Source: Pirellula staleyi DSM 6068 (lineage in GTDB: Bacteria; Planctomycetota; Planctomycetia; Pirellulales; Pirellulaceae). From it: a DNA stretch of 64,000 bases. A program made the translations under genes and the position numbers. The notes under the pieces were generated by a model. That model saw only the letters and a list, made by a program, of their open reading frames with translations, was not told the DNA's origin and did not search any database. Location: NCBI GenBank assembly GCA_945875845.1, contig CAMCMB010000005.1:92026-156025 (forward strand). Direction: 5' to 3'. Of the stretch, positions 7,701 through 17,113 are shown piece by piece (position 1 is the stretch's first letter; the number at the start of each line of letters is the position of its first letter).

Positions 7701-10421
7701 ATGCCAACCCCACAGAGACTGACCGATCCGTTCGGTGCCCGCGATACATTTCGTGCTCCCCAAGGCCAATTGGGTATCTACCGACTGAGCAAACTCGAGA
7801 AAGATGGCATCGCACCCGTCTCAAAGCTACCCTTCTCCATACGCGTTTTGCTGGAAGCTGTCCTTAGAAACTGCGATGGATACCAGGTTACCGAAGCCGA
7901 TGTCCGAAACCTTGCAAACTGGAATGCAGCCAAGCCCGCCGAGCTGGAAGTGCCATTCAAGCCGGCTCGCGTGGTCCTGCAAGACTTCACAGGGGTGCCT
8001 GCCGTCGTAGACCTAGCAGCTATGCGGGACGCCATGAAACTCCTTGGGGGCGACCCCAAGAAGATCAACCCACTCATTCCTGTCGATTTGGTGATCGACC
8101 ACTCCGTACAGGTGGACTATTTTGGGGCAGCGGACTCGCTGGCAAGAAATGTGGAAGTTGAATTCGAACGCAACAAAGAGCGGTATGAGTTTTTGCGATG
8201 GGGACAACAAGCGTTCGATAATTTCCGAGTCGTTCCGCCGAACACAGGTATTGTTCACCAAGTCAATTTAGAATTCCTGGCCAAAACAGTCTTCTTGGGC
8301 AAGGATTATGGTGGAGCGGTCGCGTACCCGGATACGCTCGTTGGTACCGATTCCCACACCACGATGATTAACGGATTGGGAGTATTGGGCTGGGGAGTTG
8401 GGGGAATCGAGGCCGAAGCAACCATGCTTGGCCAACCACTGTATATGTTGATGCCCGAAGTGGTCGGGATGAAACTCGTGGGTAAACTCGCGGCTGGCTC
8501 CACAGCCACCGACTTGGTTCTGCGCGTCACCGAGATTTTGCGCAAAGAAGGTGTCGTTAATAAATTTGTCGAATTCTTTGGCGAAGGCGTATCGCGAATG
8601 TCGCTTGCCGACAGAGCGACCATTGCTAACATGGCTCCAGAGTATGGAGCGACGATGGGGTTCTTTCCGGTCGACAGCGAAACGCTTGTGTACATGCACC
8701 GCACCGGTCGAACATCGGATGAGATTGAATTGGTAGAACGCTATTGCAAAGAACAGGGACTCTTTCGCGTCGATGGTAGTCCTGAATTAACCTACACCAA
8801 AATCTTAACCCTGGATCTTGAATCCATCGAGCCATCGATGGCAGGTCCCAAACGACCACAAGATCGGGTTCCGCTGAAGTCGATTAAAACGTCCTTCGCC
8901 AAGGCGCTATCGGCGCCCATCGCGGAGCGAGGCTTCGGACTTTCAGCGGAGCAGATCGGTTCGACCGCCGCTGTCGCGAATAACGGTCATTCGGCCACCA
9001 TCGGCCATGGGTCGGTCGTGATCGCATCCATCACATCGTGCACCAACACCAGCAATCCCTCTGTCATGCTCGGGGCAGGCCTATTGGCCAAGAAAGCGGT
9101 TGCGCGCGGGCTCAAGGTGAAATCGTTTGTCAAGACAAGCCTCGCACCCGGCTCACGTGTTGTCACCGATTATCTTACCAAAGCCGATGTGCTCGGTTCG
9201 TTAGAGCAGCTTGGCTTCTTTGTTGTAGGCTATGGCTGTACGACGTGCATTGGCAACAGTGGTCCGTTGCCCGAAGCAGTTTCCAACGCCATCATGGAGG
9301 GCAATCTGGTGGCAGCCGCCGTGCTAAGCGGCAACCGAAACTTCGAGGGACGCGTCAATCCCCACACGCGTGCAAACTACCTTGCAAGCCCGGCCTTGGT
9401 TGTCGCCTATGCCATCGCCGGAACCATTGAAATCGATTTTGAAACGGAGCCTATCGGCCATGACGACAACGGCATGCCGGTTTTCTTCCGCGAAATTTGG
9501 CCATCGCATGAAGAGATTGTTAAGGCGATGGAAGAGAGTGTTCAACCTGAGATGTTTGTTAAACAATACTCAAGCGCTTTCACAGACAATGCAACCTGGA
9601 ATGCCATTCCAATCACACCTGGCGATCTCTACAAGTGGGATGAGAAGAGCACCTACATTCAGCGGCCCCCATTTTTGGAAGGGATCAAGCACGGTAAGTG
9701 CACTATTTCGCCGATTCGCGGAGCGAGTGTTCTCGCCCTGCTCGGAGACTCGGTGACGACAGACCACATTTCGCCCGCGGGTTCGATCACTCAAGATGGC
9801 CCCGCAGGGCGATTCTTGGTAGCCAGCGGAGTGCATCCGCGCGACTTCAATAGTTACGGAGCTCGCCGAGGAAACGATCGAGTGATGGTGCGAGGTACGT
9901 TCGCCAACATCCGAATTCGCAACGGACTCACCCCCGGCATCGAGGGAGGCGTCACGAACTATATTCCGACAGGCGAACGGATGAGTATCTACGACGCGTC
10001 CATGTTGTACCAAGCCTCGAAGACTCCACTGATTATCTTGGCAGGTTCGGAATATGGGACTGGCTCGTCCCGCGATTGGGCTGCCAAGGGAACGCTCCAG
10101 CTTGGTATTCGGGCCGTGATTGCTGTCTCGTACGAGCGCATTCACCGGAGCAACTTGGTGGGCATGGGCGTGTTGCCCTTGCAATTCCTGGAAGGACAGA
10201 GTGCAACAAGTCTTGGGTTGACTGGCCACGAAACTTTCGACATCCCTTCGCTGGGGGATGACCTCCAGCCCCGCAGTCAAATTGCGGTTGTGGCAACGAA
10301 GCCCGACGGAACCCAGAAGACGTTTGAAGCACTTGTTCGCATCGATACGCCGGTCGAGATCGACTACTATCGCAATGGCGGTATTTTGCCGACTGTACTA
10401 CGCAAGCTAGCGGAAAGTTGA
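7701..10421 (+). CDS. acnA: Aconitate hydratase A
   Basis: Interconverts citrate and isocitrate in the TCA cycle using a [4Fe-4S] cluster; cytosolic. The 906-residue length is typical of the AcnA/IRP type. Cluster ligands are visible: Cys in [11 protein letters not shown] and the pair in [13 protein letters not shown]. Substrate-binding blocks include [21 protein letters not shown] and the C-terminal swivel-domain motif [13 protein letters not shown]. The ATG at 7701 ([11 protein letters not shown]) is preferred over a TTG nine bases upstream. Upstream, the YTV terminator isolates it; the downstream gene starts 72 bp later on the same strand. Confidence 0.97.
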   Translation: MPTPQRLTDPFGARDTFRAPQGQLGIYRLSKLEKDGIAPVSKLPFSIRVLLEAVLRNCDGYQVTEADVRNLANWNAAKPAELEVPFKPARVVLQDFTGVPAVVDLAAMRDAMKLLGGDPKKINPLIPVDLVIDHSVQVDYFGAADSLARNVEVEFERNKERYEFLRWGQQAFDNFRVVPPNTGIVHQVNLEFLAKTVFLGKDYGGAVAYPDTLVGTDSHTTMINGLGVLGWGVGGIEAEATMLGQPLYMLMPEVVGMKLVGKLAAGSTATDLVLRVTEILRKEGVVNKFVEFFGEGVSRMSLADRATIANMAPEYGATMGFFPVDSETLVYMHRTGRTSDEIELVERYCKEQGLFRVDGSPELTYTKILTLDLESIEPSMAGPKRPQDRVPLKSIKTSFAKALSAPIAERGFGLSAEQIGSTAAVANNGHSATIGHGSVVIASITSCTNTSNPSVMLGAGLLAKKAVARGLKVKSFVKTSLAPGSRVVTDYLTKADVLGSLEQLGFFVVGYGCTTCIGNSGPLPEAVSNAIMEGNLVAAAVLSGNRNFEGRVNPHTRANYLASPALVVAYAIAGTIEIDFETEPIGHDDNGMPVFFREIWPSHEEIVKAMEESVQPEMFVKQYSSAFTDNATWNAIPITPGDLYKWDEKSTYIQRPPFLEGIKHGKCTISPIRGASVLALLGDSVTTDHISPAGSITQDGPAGRFLVASGVHPRDFNSYGARRGNDRVMVRGTFANIRIRNGLTPGIEGGVTNYIPTGERMSIYDASMLYQASKTPLIILAGSEYGTGSSRDWAAKGTLQLGIRAVIAVSYERIHRSNLVGMGVLPLQFLEGQSATSLGLTGHETFDIPSLGDDLQPRSQIAVVATKPDGTQKTFEALVRIDTPVEIDYYRNGGILPTVLRKLAES

Positions 10422-10493
10422 GCGTGAGCGACCAATGAACCCATCCTTGTACGATCATGGTACTCGTCGTGCGCTTTGCGTCATCGTGGAACT

Positions 10494-12005
10494 ATGGCCG
10501 CAATAGCAACCGGCAAGGTATTCCTCATCGGAGCAGGGCCAGGCGATCCAGGTTTAATCACCGTTCGCGGCGCGGAACTGATTGGTAGGGCGGATGTCGT
10601 TCTGTACGATGGGCTGGCCAACGATGCCTTGCTAGCTTACGCAGCAGAGAATGCCGAAATTGTTTGTGTAGGCAAACATGGCCACGGCGGCATGTGGAGT
10701 CAGAGGCAAATCGATGACGTGGTCGTTGGATATGCTCAGGCGGGCAAGTCGGTCGCTAGGCTCAAAGGCGGAGATACCGCTATCTTCGCGCGCACCGCAG
10801 AAGAAGTGGATCGGCTCGTCGAGGAAGGAATCCAGTACGAGATTGTTCCGGGTATCACGGCCGCCTTAGCGGCAAGCGCATTTACCGGGATCCCGATTAC
10901 ACACCGCGATTGGTCTTCCGCAGTTGCATTGATCACAGGACAGTTGCAACCGGCAGATGGCAGCATTGAAGCAGAAGAGTCGCAAGACTGGAATGCATTG
11001 GCAATTTTCCCTGGCACGCTAGTGCTCTACATGGGAGTCACCACGGCTGCTCACTGGAGCAGCAAACTGATCGAGGCAGGCAAGGCTCCGTCGACTCCAG
11101 TGGTTATGGTCCGACGGTGTTCCTGGCCTGACCAAGAAGTGATTCGCTGCGAACTGGGAACGGTCGCTGCGACCATTGCATCCATGCCGCGTTGGAGGCC
11201 ACCGATCATCAGTATTGTCGGTGACGTGATTCGAATGGAAAAAGCGATGGACTGGTTTTCCATCAGGCCGTGGTTTGGGAAACAAGTCTGGGTAACAAGT
11301 CCGGATCATACCGGAAGACTATTAAGTAAAAAATTTGCCGAACTAGGCGCACAAGTTATTCATCAACCGGTTATGAGGTTCGAACCTCCGGAAGACTGGC
11401 ATGACATCGATATCAAAATCCGATCCTTGGACCAATTCGATTGGGTCGTATTTAGCAGCACTTATGGAGTCGATAGGTTCTTCGATCGGTTGTTTACGCT
11501 TGGAAAAGATGGCCGTTCGCTTTGTCGTACGAAAATTGCGGCAGTCGGCAGCGGTACGGCGGCAGCAATCGCCAAGCACTCACTGATTTGTGATGTGTTT
11601 CCACAAGCCCACGGCTCCGAAACTTTGGTGGATCTCCTTGTTCCAGAGTGTGTGGGTAAACGATTCCTGTTCGTTCGTAATCCGGACGGTGAAACAAACG
11701 CGATGAGCCGGCTTTCGAGTTTGGGAGCGATAGTAGAAACCTTAGATGTCTATCGCCAAAGCCTCGTGCAGCAATTGCCTCTTAAAATCGCGGAGAGTAT
11801 TCGATTGGGAAAACTGGATGCCATCACCGCAACCAGCAAAAACATTTCAAGGCAAACGGTAGCATTGCTTGGCAAGGAAAGCCGAACGCAAACGTGGCTA
11901 AGTCTTTCGCCATCCATCACCTCGCTCCTGGTCGACCTTGGGTGCGAAAGGGTCATAACTGCCAGCGAGCCAAGTTTCGATGCCCTAGTTGCTCTCACCT
12001 CTTGA
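10494..12005 (+). CDS. Fused uroporphyrinogen-III methyltransferase / uroporphyrinogen-III synthase
   Basis: Two tetrapyrrole enzymes in one chain of about 503 residues. Residues 1-245 are a SUMT/CobA methyltransferase (VFLIGAGPGDPGLIT at the N-terminus, GGDTAIFARTAEEV, and VPGITAALAASAFTGIP), which adds two SAM methyls to uroporphyrinogen III towards precorrin-2 and sirohaem. Residues 258-500 are a HemD-type synthase that closes hydroxymethylbilane to uroporphyrinogen III (VWVTSPDHTGRLLSKKF at its start; FDWVVFSSTYGVDRFF). Fusion channels product directly into the methylated branch. The ATG at 10494 fits the CobA N-terminus; a TTG at 10476 is possible. The 3' end overlaps the convergent membrane-protein gene by 11 bp. 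Confidence 0.93.
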   Translation: MAAIATGKVFLIGAGPGDPGLITVRGAELIGRADVVLYDGLANDALLAYAAENAEIVCVGKHGHGGMWSQRQIDDVVVGYAQAGKSVARLKGGDTAIFARTAEEVDRLVEEGIQYEIVPGITAALAASAFTGIPITHRDWSSAVALITGQLQPADGSIEAEESQDWNALAIFPGTLVLYMGVTTAAHWSSKLIEAGKAPSTPVVMVRRCSWPDQEVIRCELGTVAATIASMPRWRPPIISIVGDVIRMEKAMDWFSIRPWFGKQVWVTSPDHTGRLLSKKFAELGAQVIHQPVMRFEPPEDWHDIDIKIRSLDQFDWVVFSSTYGVDRFFDRLFTLGKDGRSLCRTKIAAVGSGTAAAIAKHSLICDVFPQAHGSETLVDLLVPECVGKRFLFVRNPDGETNAMSRLSSLGAIVETLDVYRQSLVQQLPLKIAESIRLGKLDAITATSKNISRQTVALLGKESRTQTWLSLSPSITSLLVDLGCERVITASEPSFDALVALTS

Positions 12006-12765
12006 TTCGCTGCCGAACAATTCTTCGCATGTCCGGGTACTGGAGTCGTACCGAAATACAACGCAAGTACATTTTCTTCTGCGGAGTCGTTTTTCGCCGC
12101 CAGCCAAACTCGTTGACCACCACGATCAATCCGATCACGATCACGATCAAAAGCGGACCAGGCCATAGCACTTGCTTGTTGGTCAATGACCATTGGAGCC
12201 ATGCGTTTGTGTTTGTCGTCCAAGGCTGATTGAATAGTAACGCAATCGCCAGCAGAACGACACAAACGCACTTTAAGGCGAACTCGATTCCATTTTGCAT
12301 CGTGAGTATGACCTTTGCCTTCGACGCATCGTGGCTCTGGCTCTCACGATTCCGTTTGCAAAAATCAAAAGCCATCTCACAAACGGTTCTACGTATCGAT
12401 TGGTAACGGATCATCCAGTACAGCAACCCCAACGATATCAAAACGGTGATGGCGCTGACGTATAAATCGAAGCTCTTGAGCTGGGTTGATTCCCGCAATA
12501 TCAAGCTGGTTATCATTAAGCCTAGTAAGACCACGATGTTCGAATGGAGGACCAATCCCAGCAGCAAAATAACAAATACAATTCGGATGATTCTGGGAAT
12601 GGGCGCCGAGCCGAGATAAACAAAATCGATTACGCAGCCCATCCCCAACAGCAACATCAAACTACACCAAAGTACGATGGTGTTGCGCATCGGATCCGTG
12701 CTCGAAACAACCACCTTTGGCTGTTCGGAGCTACCACTTACGGATTGGTTCGATGTTTTGCTCAT
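11995..12765 (-). CDS. Hydrophobic membrane protein, last gene of the MoxR/DUF58 operon
   Basis: 256 residues with about five to six transmembrane helices: around residues 30-50 (IVLWCSLMLLLGMGCVIDFV), 57-75, 77-95, 105-122, 168-186 and 208-228. A basic cytoplasmic tail follows. No enzymatic motif is recognised. Its ATG overlaps the stop of the upstream DUF58 gene by 4 bp, the usual sign of translational coupling, so it belongs to the same MoxR operon. Its stop overlaps the convergent CobA-HemD gene by 11 bp. Function unknown. Confidence 0.8.
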   Translation of the reverse strand: MSKTSNQSVSGSSEQPKVVVSSTDPMRNTIVLWCSLMLLLGMGCVIDFVYLGSAPIPRIIRIVFVILLLGLVLHSNIVVLLGLMITSLILRESTQLKSFDLYVSAITVLISLGLLYWMIRYQSIRRTVCEMAFDFCKRNRESQSHDASKAKVILTMQNGIEFALKCVCVVLLAIALLFNQPWTTNTNAWLQWSLTNKQVLWPGPLLIVIVIGLIVVVNEFGWRRKTTPQKKMYLRCISVRLQYPDMRRIVRQRIKR

Positions 12766-14573
12766 CGGCCGGATCCTTGCGTCGTCAGCCGACCCGATCT
12801 GGCAATGGCGATTTCCGACAAAACCAACCCGGTCGCCTTAGGCTCTCCGGCGATCGACATGGGTACTCCGAGTTTGGTTAAGCTGCGTTTTAACGGCAGA
12901 GCTAGTTCCCTCAGCCGGATACCTTCCGCTAACAAACGAAGCTCAGCAACGGTATTGGCTTGGAGAGTTGACGACTTGGTTTTCGGTCGATTCAGCGTCG
13001 GCGAAGGACAAATCACGGCAACGCGATGATGCTTGGACTTCGCGATTTTGATGGCACTCAAAAGCTCGTCCGTCGATGATTTGTCACCCAGTAGCTCTGC
13101 CACGAGAACGAAGATTTCGTTGTCGTGCGCATGCGAGATTGCAGCCGTTAAGGCCCTTGTCAATAAACGCATTCGAACTGGGGAATCCTGGCTCTCGACG
13201 TTAGAAATAGATACGATTGGGGCCATCCATGGCATCCCCGATTCGCACAAGAATTTCAACAGATATTTGGCCAGCTCGTTCTCATCCATTACCATTTCGA
13301 CATGGGTCGTCACCGAGAGGTTATAGAGTTCAGCCATGACTGCCGCCAACTGGATGCGTTGCCGACCTTTTTGGGTGCTAAACAACGCAAATGGGGCGAG
13401 CGAAAACGGATTGACCTGAGGATCAAGCAACTCCGGATAGCGTTCGCTGCAAACGGCATAGGCGGTCTCCAGCATTCGCGGCGAGAATCGCGTGGTTCCG
13501 GTGGACCGATTTACGCAGAAGGCTCCCATGGCTCGCAGCTGCGAGTAGAAGCCAATCGTGCCAGATGCTGCGATTGTCCGCTTGGTCGCTTCTTCGTCGA
13601 TCAAATAGCTACCGATGGCGTCACCGGCGGACGTCACCGAATGAGCGATACTGGCGCCAACGTGTGTCATTTGGTCGATCAACCGGCGCCCAAAGCCACC
13701 CATACGCGTGCTTGCCGTTCCATCGATTATCAGTTGAACACGAATAGGCACTTCGGATTCATACTGCCTCGTCATCAGCTTGTCGCGTCTCGCGGACGCT
13801 TTCCAGGCTATCGTTTTTGGCGGATCGCCATCGACATATTCTCGCAGTTCAAGCAATTCGAAACCGATACCGGGCCGTTGCTGTCGATGAATTCCCTGCC
13901 TCGGAATCGCGTTCATTCGTTTCAACAGCGGACTCGCATCCGCCGATTCGGTGAAAGTGGGTAGCACGCGAAGGGTTTGGCGGAGCGCTACGAACCTGTC
14001 AAGCCGAAAGAGGTCGCACGTATCACGAAACTCCATTCGAATCCCTGGAAAGACAACCTCGCCTGCAGCCCGAACACGAGCCGTGTAGTTTATCTCAACC
14101 ACCTGCTGAGGCGTCCGAACCGCCACTTGATTGCTTGGGCAAATCTCGTCGACCATCTTGAAAACGGATATCAAGCGTCCCATCTGCTGCCGAAGCCAAG
14201 ACGAAGAATGGATTGCAGAAATCGGTGAAGACGATGGAATCGTGGAATAGATAATCTCAAGGTTTTCCGGTACTACATCCCGAAAGAGTCGATATGGAAA
14301 AACTCGGTTGGATTTGCAGAAGATGCGAACGCGTATGTCGAGTGTTCGACCAGCCCACAGGACGCCTGTTGCATCCTTTCGTCCGTTGATCCATCGTTCC
14401 AACTGAAATCGCGCTAGCTCGCGTTGGCTGCAAATCGAAAACTGGACCCATTCCCAAAGCATCCACAACAACCAGGCGAGACAGAGAATCGCAACACTCA
14501 TTTGGCCGCGCGTGACCCCTACGATGAGTCCGATGAGTCCTATGAGAGCTAGCTGTCGCGACCGACTCGTCAT
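12762..14573 (-). CDS. DUF58 / vWA-like partner of MoxR
   Basis: 603 residues. Two closely spaced N-terminal transmembrane helices (LALIGLIGLIVGV and VAILCLAWLLWMLW) are followed by a beta-rich region, then the DUF58 signature LREYVDGDPPKTIAWKASAR near residue 245 and KLMTRQYESE. A vWA-type metal-site segment follows, IIDGTASTRMGG, with the DxTxS form expected of the fold. Established knowledge: DUF58 proteins are encoded beside MoxR ATPases and are thought to be remodelled by them at the membrane. It overlaps MoxR upstream and the membrane protein downstream by 4 bp each. At 603 residues it is longer than common DUF58 proteins (about 300-450) because of a C-terminal extension. Confidence 0.88.
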   Translation of the reverse strand: MTSRSRQLALIGLIGLIVGVTRGQMSVAILCLAWLLWMLWEWVQFSICSQRELARFQLERWINGRKDATGVLWAGRTLDIRVRIFCKSNRVFPYRLFRDVVPENLEIIYSTIPSSSPISAIHSSSWLRQQMGRLISVFKMVDEICPSNQVAVRTPQQVVEINYTARVRAAGEVVFPGIRMEFRDTCDLFRLDRFVALRQTLRVLPTFTESADASPLLKRMNAIPRQGIHRQQRPGIGFELLELREYVDGDPPKTIAWKASARRDKLMTRQYESEVPIRVQLIIDGTASTRMGGFGRRLIDQMTHVGASIAHSVTSAGDAIGSYLIDEEATKRTIAASGTIGFYSQLRAMGAFCVNRSTGTTRFSPRMLETAYAVCSERYPELLDPQVNPFSLAPFALFSTQKGRQRIQLAAVMAELYNLSVTTHVEMVMDENELAKYLLKFLCESGMPWMAPIVSISNVESQDSPVRMRLLTRALTAAISHAHDNEIFVLVAELLGDKSSTDELLSAIKIAKSKHHRVAVICPSPTLNRPKTKSSTLQANTVAELRLLAEGIRLRELALPLKRSLTKLGVPMSIAGEPKATGLVLSEIAIARSGRLTTQGSGR

Positions 14574-15538
14574 GGCTGAGCGTCCACAACCACAGGAACC
14601 ATTTTGATGAGCTGCTGGACAACCGTTTCCACCGTTTGGCCATCCATTTCCGATTCAGGCCGCATGATCAAGCGATGTCCGAGCACAGGCAAAGCGATCG
14701 ATTGAACATCTTCGTGGGTCATGTACTCACGGCCCCGCAACAGCGCATGGGCTCGACCGGCTTTCATCAAATAGATGGCGGCTCGGGGGCTTGCTCCCAG
14801 GGCGAGATCCGCATGCAGTCGGCTTCTTCGAGCCAAGTCGACGATATATCCCTTGAGCTCTTGTGAACAAAACACCAAGTCTACTTGTCGCTGGATCGAT
14901 AGGATCTCCTCTGGACTACTGGTCGCTTCAATTTTAGCGGGAGGCCTACTATGCAAATCCAGCATTGCGACCTCATGCTCGCGCTCGGGGTACCCAACTT
15001 GAATTCGAAAGAGAAACCGGTCTAACTGGGCTTCCGGCAAGCGATAGACGCCTTCTTGTTCGATAGGGTTTTGGGTAGCGAGCACCATGAAAGGTTCGGG
15101 TAGGGGAAGTGTCTTGCCTTCAATCGTAACCTGCCGTTCCTGCATCGCTTCCAACAAAGAAGACTGTGTTCGCGCCGGCGCTCGATTGAGTTCATCGGCT
15201 AGCATCAGTTGACAAAAAATGGGTCCTTTTCGCATCACAAAGTTACTTGTCTGACGATCCAGCACTTGAGTGCCGGTTACGTCGGACGGCAACAGGTCCG
15301 GCGTGAATTGAACGCGTTCGAAATGGATACCGAGAACCGTTGAGAAAGTTCGACACATCGTCGTCTTCGCGGTTCCAGGCACGCCTTCAAGTAGCACATG
15401 TCCACCTGCAAGAAGTGCGATGAGCAATTGATCCGTAACGCCACTGAGACCAACAACTACTTTTTCGATTGCTTGCTGGGCGCGGTTGCGAAGCTCTTTG
15501 ACACGCAGGGCAATCTCGCCGGTGGATACTGGATGCAC
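14570..15538 (-). CDS. MoxR family AAA+ ATPase
   Basis: 322 residues from a GTG start (VHPVSTGEIALR...). The frame is open much further upstream, but that part overlaps the preceding gene and lacks family similarity. The Walker A GVPGTAKTT, Walker B LMLADELNRAPA, sensor 1 VLATQNPIEQEG and the arginine-containing LPEAQLDRFLF block are all present, and the C-terminal helical lid ends in MVPVVVDAQP. MoxR ATPases act as chaperones for partner proteins with vWA-like folds, here the overlapping DUF58 gene. No convincing ribosome-binding site precedes the GTG, so the exact start is moderately sure. Confidence 0.93.
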   Translation of the reverse strand: MHPVSTGEIALRVKELRNRAQQAIEKVVVGLSGVTDQLLIALLAGGHVLLEGVPGTAKTTMCRTFSTVLGIHFERVQFTPDLLPSDVTGTQVLDRQTSNFVMRKGPIFCQLMLADELNRAPARTQSSLLEAMQERQVTIEGKTLPLPEPFMVLATQNPIEQEGVYRLPEAQLDRFLFRIQVGYPEREHEVAMLDLHSRPPAKIEATSSPEEILSIQRQVDLVFCSQELKGYIVDLARRSRLHADLALGASPRAAIYLMKAGRAHALLRGREYMTHEDVQSIALPVLGHRLIMRPESEMDGQTVETVVQQLIKMVPVVVDAQP

Positions 15539-15591
15539 GTATAATTTTTTTCTGTTGTAGAGTTGGTGCGTAGATGCTCGTTGACAGGTTC

Positions 15592-17019
15592 CTAGGTCGA
15601 AGCAATCGCTAATTTTAGGAGCAAACGATTTATTGCGACACCAAGATTTTGAAGTTGTTCGTCCGAGAACATGGATTTCTTTCCGTAGACGGCTAGTTCG
15701 ACAATGGTTCGTACGGTCACTCTGTCTTGTTTCGACATGGCGACAGGTCGGGATTCGAGATCCAAATCCTGTAGATAACGCTGCCAATCTGGAACAAAGT
15801 CTTTGCCAATCCATTTTCTGCAAAAATCCCGAGCAAGACACTCTGCTGCAAAACTGTTTTGATCTAAAGAATGAATTGCATTGGTCTGTAGTTCATGCCA
15901 AGATCGCATTCGCCTTGGACCAAGGAATGGTAGCAACACCGACCTTCTTCGCATCCAGAGTAAAACAAGCAAGCTGATAAGCAGGGCTGCCAACACGCCC
16001 CAAATCAAGCGAAAGTAGCTTGCCGGAGACAGATTTCTCGGTTGATTTCGGAGTGCTTCATTGACAATATTCGATTCCGCCACTCGCTGGATCGCCAGGT
16101 TCGCAAACCGCAGCAACGATTCGGACGTTGGTTGATTCGCGGCCACCTGACTTGGCGTCTTCGAGGTTCCCTGCTCACTCTTGCTCTTATGGTCAACAAC
16201 CGTCTGATAGCCTGGCAACGCCACACCGTCGACCACGTAGACTAGCCGATTTCTATTCCTGTTGCACAAGGCATCAGCAATGCGAATAGAAAGCAACCCA
16301 TTGTCGGCATGCCATAGCATTCCGTTGGTAAAGAGGCTCGCATCTGCTACGAGGAGGGCTGTTCCGGATCGTGGTGTCGCGTCGCGAAAAACGGCAATCA
16401 ATGGTTTCGGTCGAGCCAGGTTCCGACCGCTCAGTTTCGTACTAGGTTGACTATCCTCGGGCAACGACGCGATGACCTGCCATTGAGACAAGTCGCTACG
16501 AGACGGGGTCCGCCTCGACAGCCATCCAGAGCGGTTGGTCACAATCTCGCTTAGTCCCTTAGTTATGGGATGCGATGAGTCGAGGTTTCGAACTCGCAGG
16601 CAATCCGAAAAGCCTTCGTAATGGTCCTCTTGAGTAGAGGACAACAGCGGTCCGGCATTCACTGTGCCGATATCCAGTATCTCCATACCCAAGGCGATTG
16701 GCGTACGATCCGTGGCGATCAGCAGATTACCGCCGCGCAAGAAAAACCCGCGCAAGTTGCCCCATGTCACGTGCGAAATTTTTTGAAGGTCGCCCAGAAG
16801 TACGACTACGGATTCTTCCGGCTGTGCAGCCGCTTCATTCAAAACGGTCGACGCTTTCAGTCCGCGTTTTTCGAGGAGAGATTGAAAGAGCTCATAACGA
16901 AAATGCCAGTCTGGATCGGTTGGCACCATGGAAGGTTCTTGAGCGAAACTTGAGTGCACAACCAGCCCGCACATCGCGGCTAACAGGAATGCAACGAATT
17001 GAAAACCCTTCTTGCTCAT
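15592..17019 (-). CDS. DUF4350-like exported membrane protein of the MoxR operon
   Basis: 475 residues from the ATG giving MSKKGFQF, which directly precedes a signal peptide (VAFLLAAMCGLVVHSSFAQE). An upstream in-frame start would place 26 charged residues before the signal and is less likely. The periplasmic part has the layout of DUF4350 domains: strand VVVLLGDL, then a FFLRGGNLLIATD turn, as in glutamine-amidotransferase-like folds. A single transmembrane helix near residues 340-360 (LIWGVLAALLISLLVLLWM) is followed by a cytoplasmic tail of about 110 residues. Such genes recur in MoxR/DUF58/DUF4129 clusters. It lies 94 bp downstream of the operon's first gene and 53 bp before moxR. Confidence 0.82.
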   Translation of the reverse strand: MSKKGFQFVAFLLAAMCGLVVHSSFAQEPSMVPTDPDWHFRYELFQSLLEKRGLKASTVLNEAAAQPEESVVVLLGDLQKISHVTWGNLRGFFLRGGNLLIATDRTPIALGMEILDIGTVNAGPLLSSTQEDHYEGFSDCLRVRNLDSSHPITKGLSEIVTNRSGWLSRRTPSRSDLSQWQVIASLPEDSQPSTKLSGRNLARPKPLIAVFRDATPRSGTALLVADASLFTNGMLWHADNGLLSIRIADALCNRNRNRLVYVVDGVALPGYQTVVDHKSKSEQGTSKTPSQVAANQPTSESLLRFANLAIQRVAESNIVNEALRNQPRNLSPASYFRLIWGVLAALLISLLVLLWMRRRSVLLPFLGPRRMRSWHELQTNAIHSLDQNSFAAECLARDFCRKWIGKDFVPDWQRYLQDLDLESRPVAMSKQDRVTVRTIVELAVYGKKSMFSDEQLQNLGVAINRLLLKLAIAST

Positions 17020-17113
17020 TACGATTGCTCGCTCATCGCCCGTGCGTGAAAATATTTTGTATTCGGGATCGCGAGGCTCCTGTAAACATCGCTGCAATAT
17101 TGAATGAATCCGA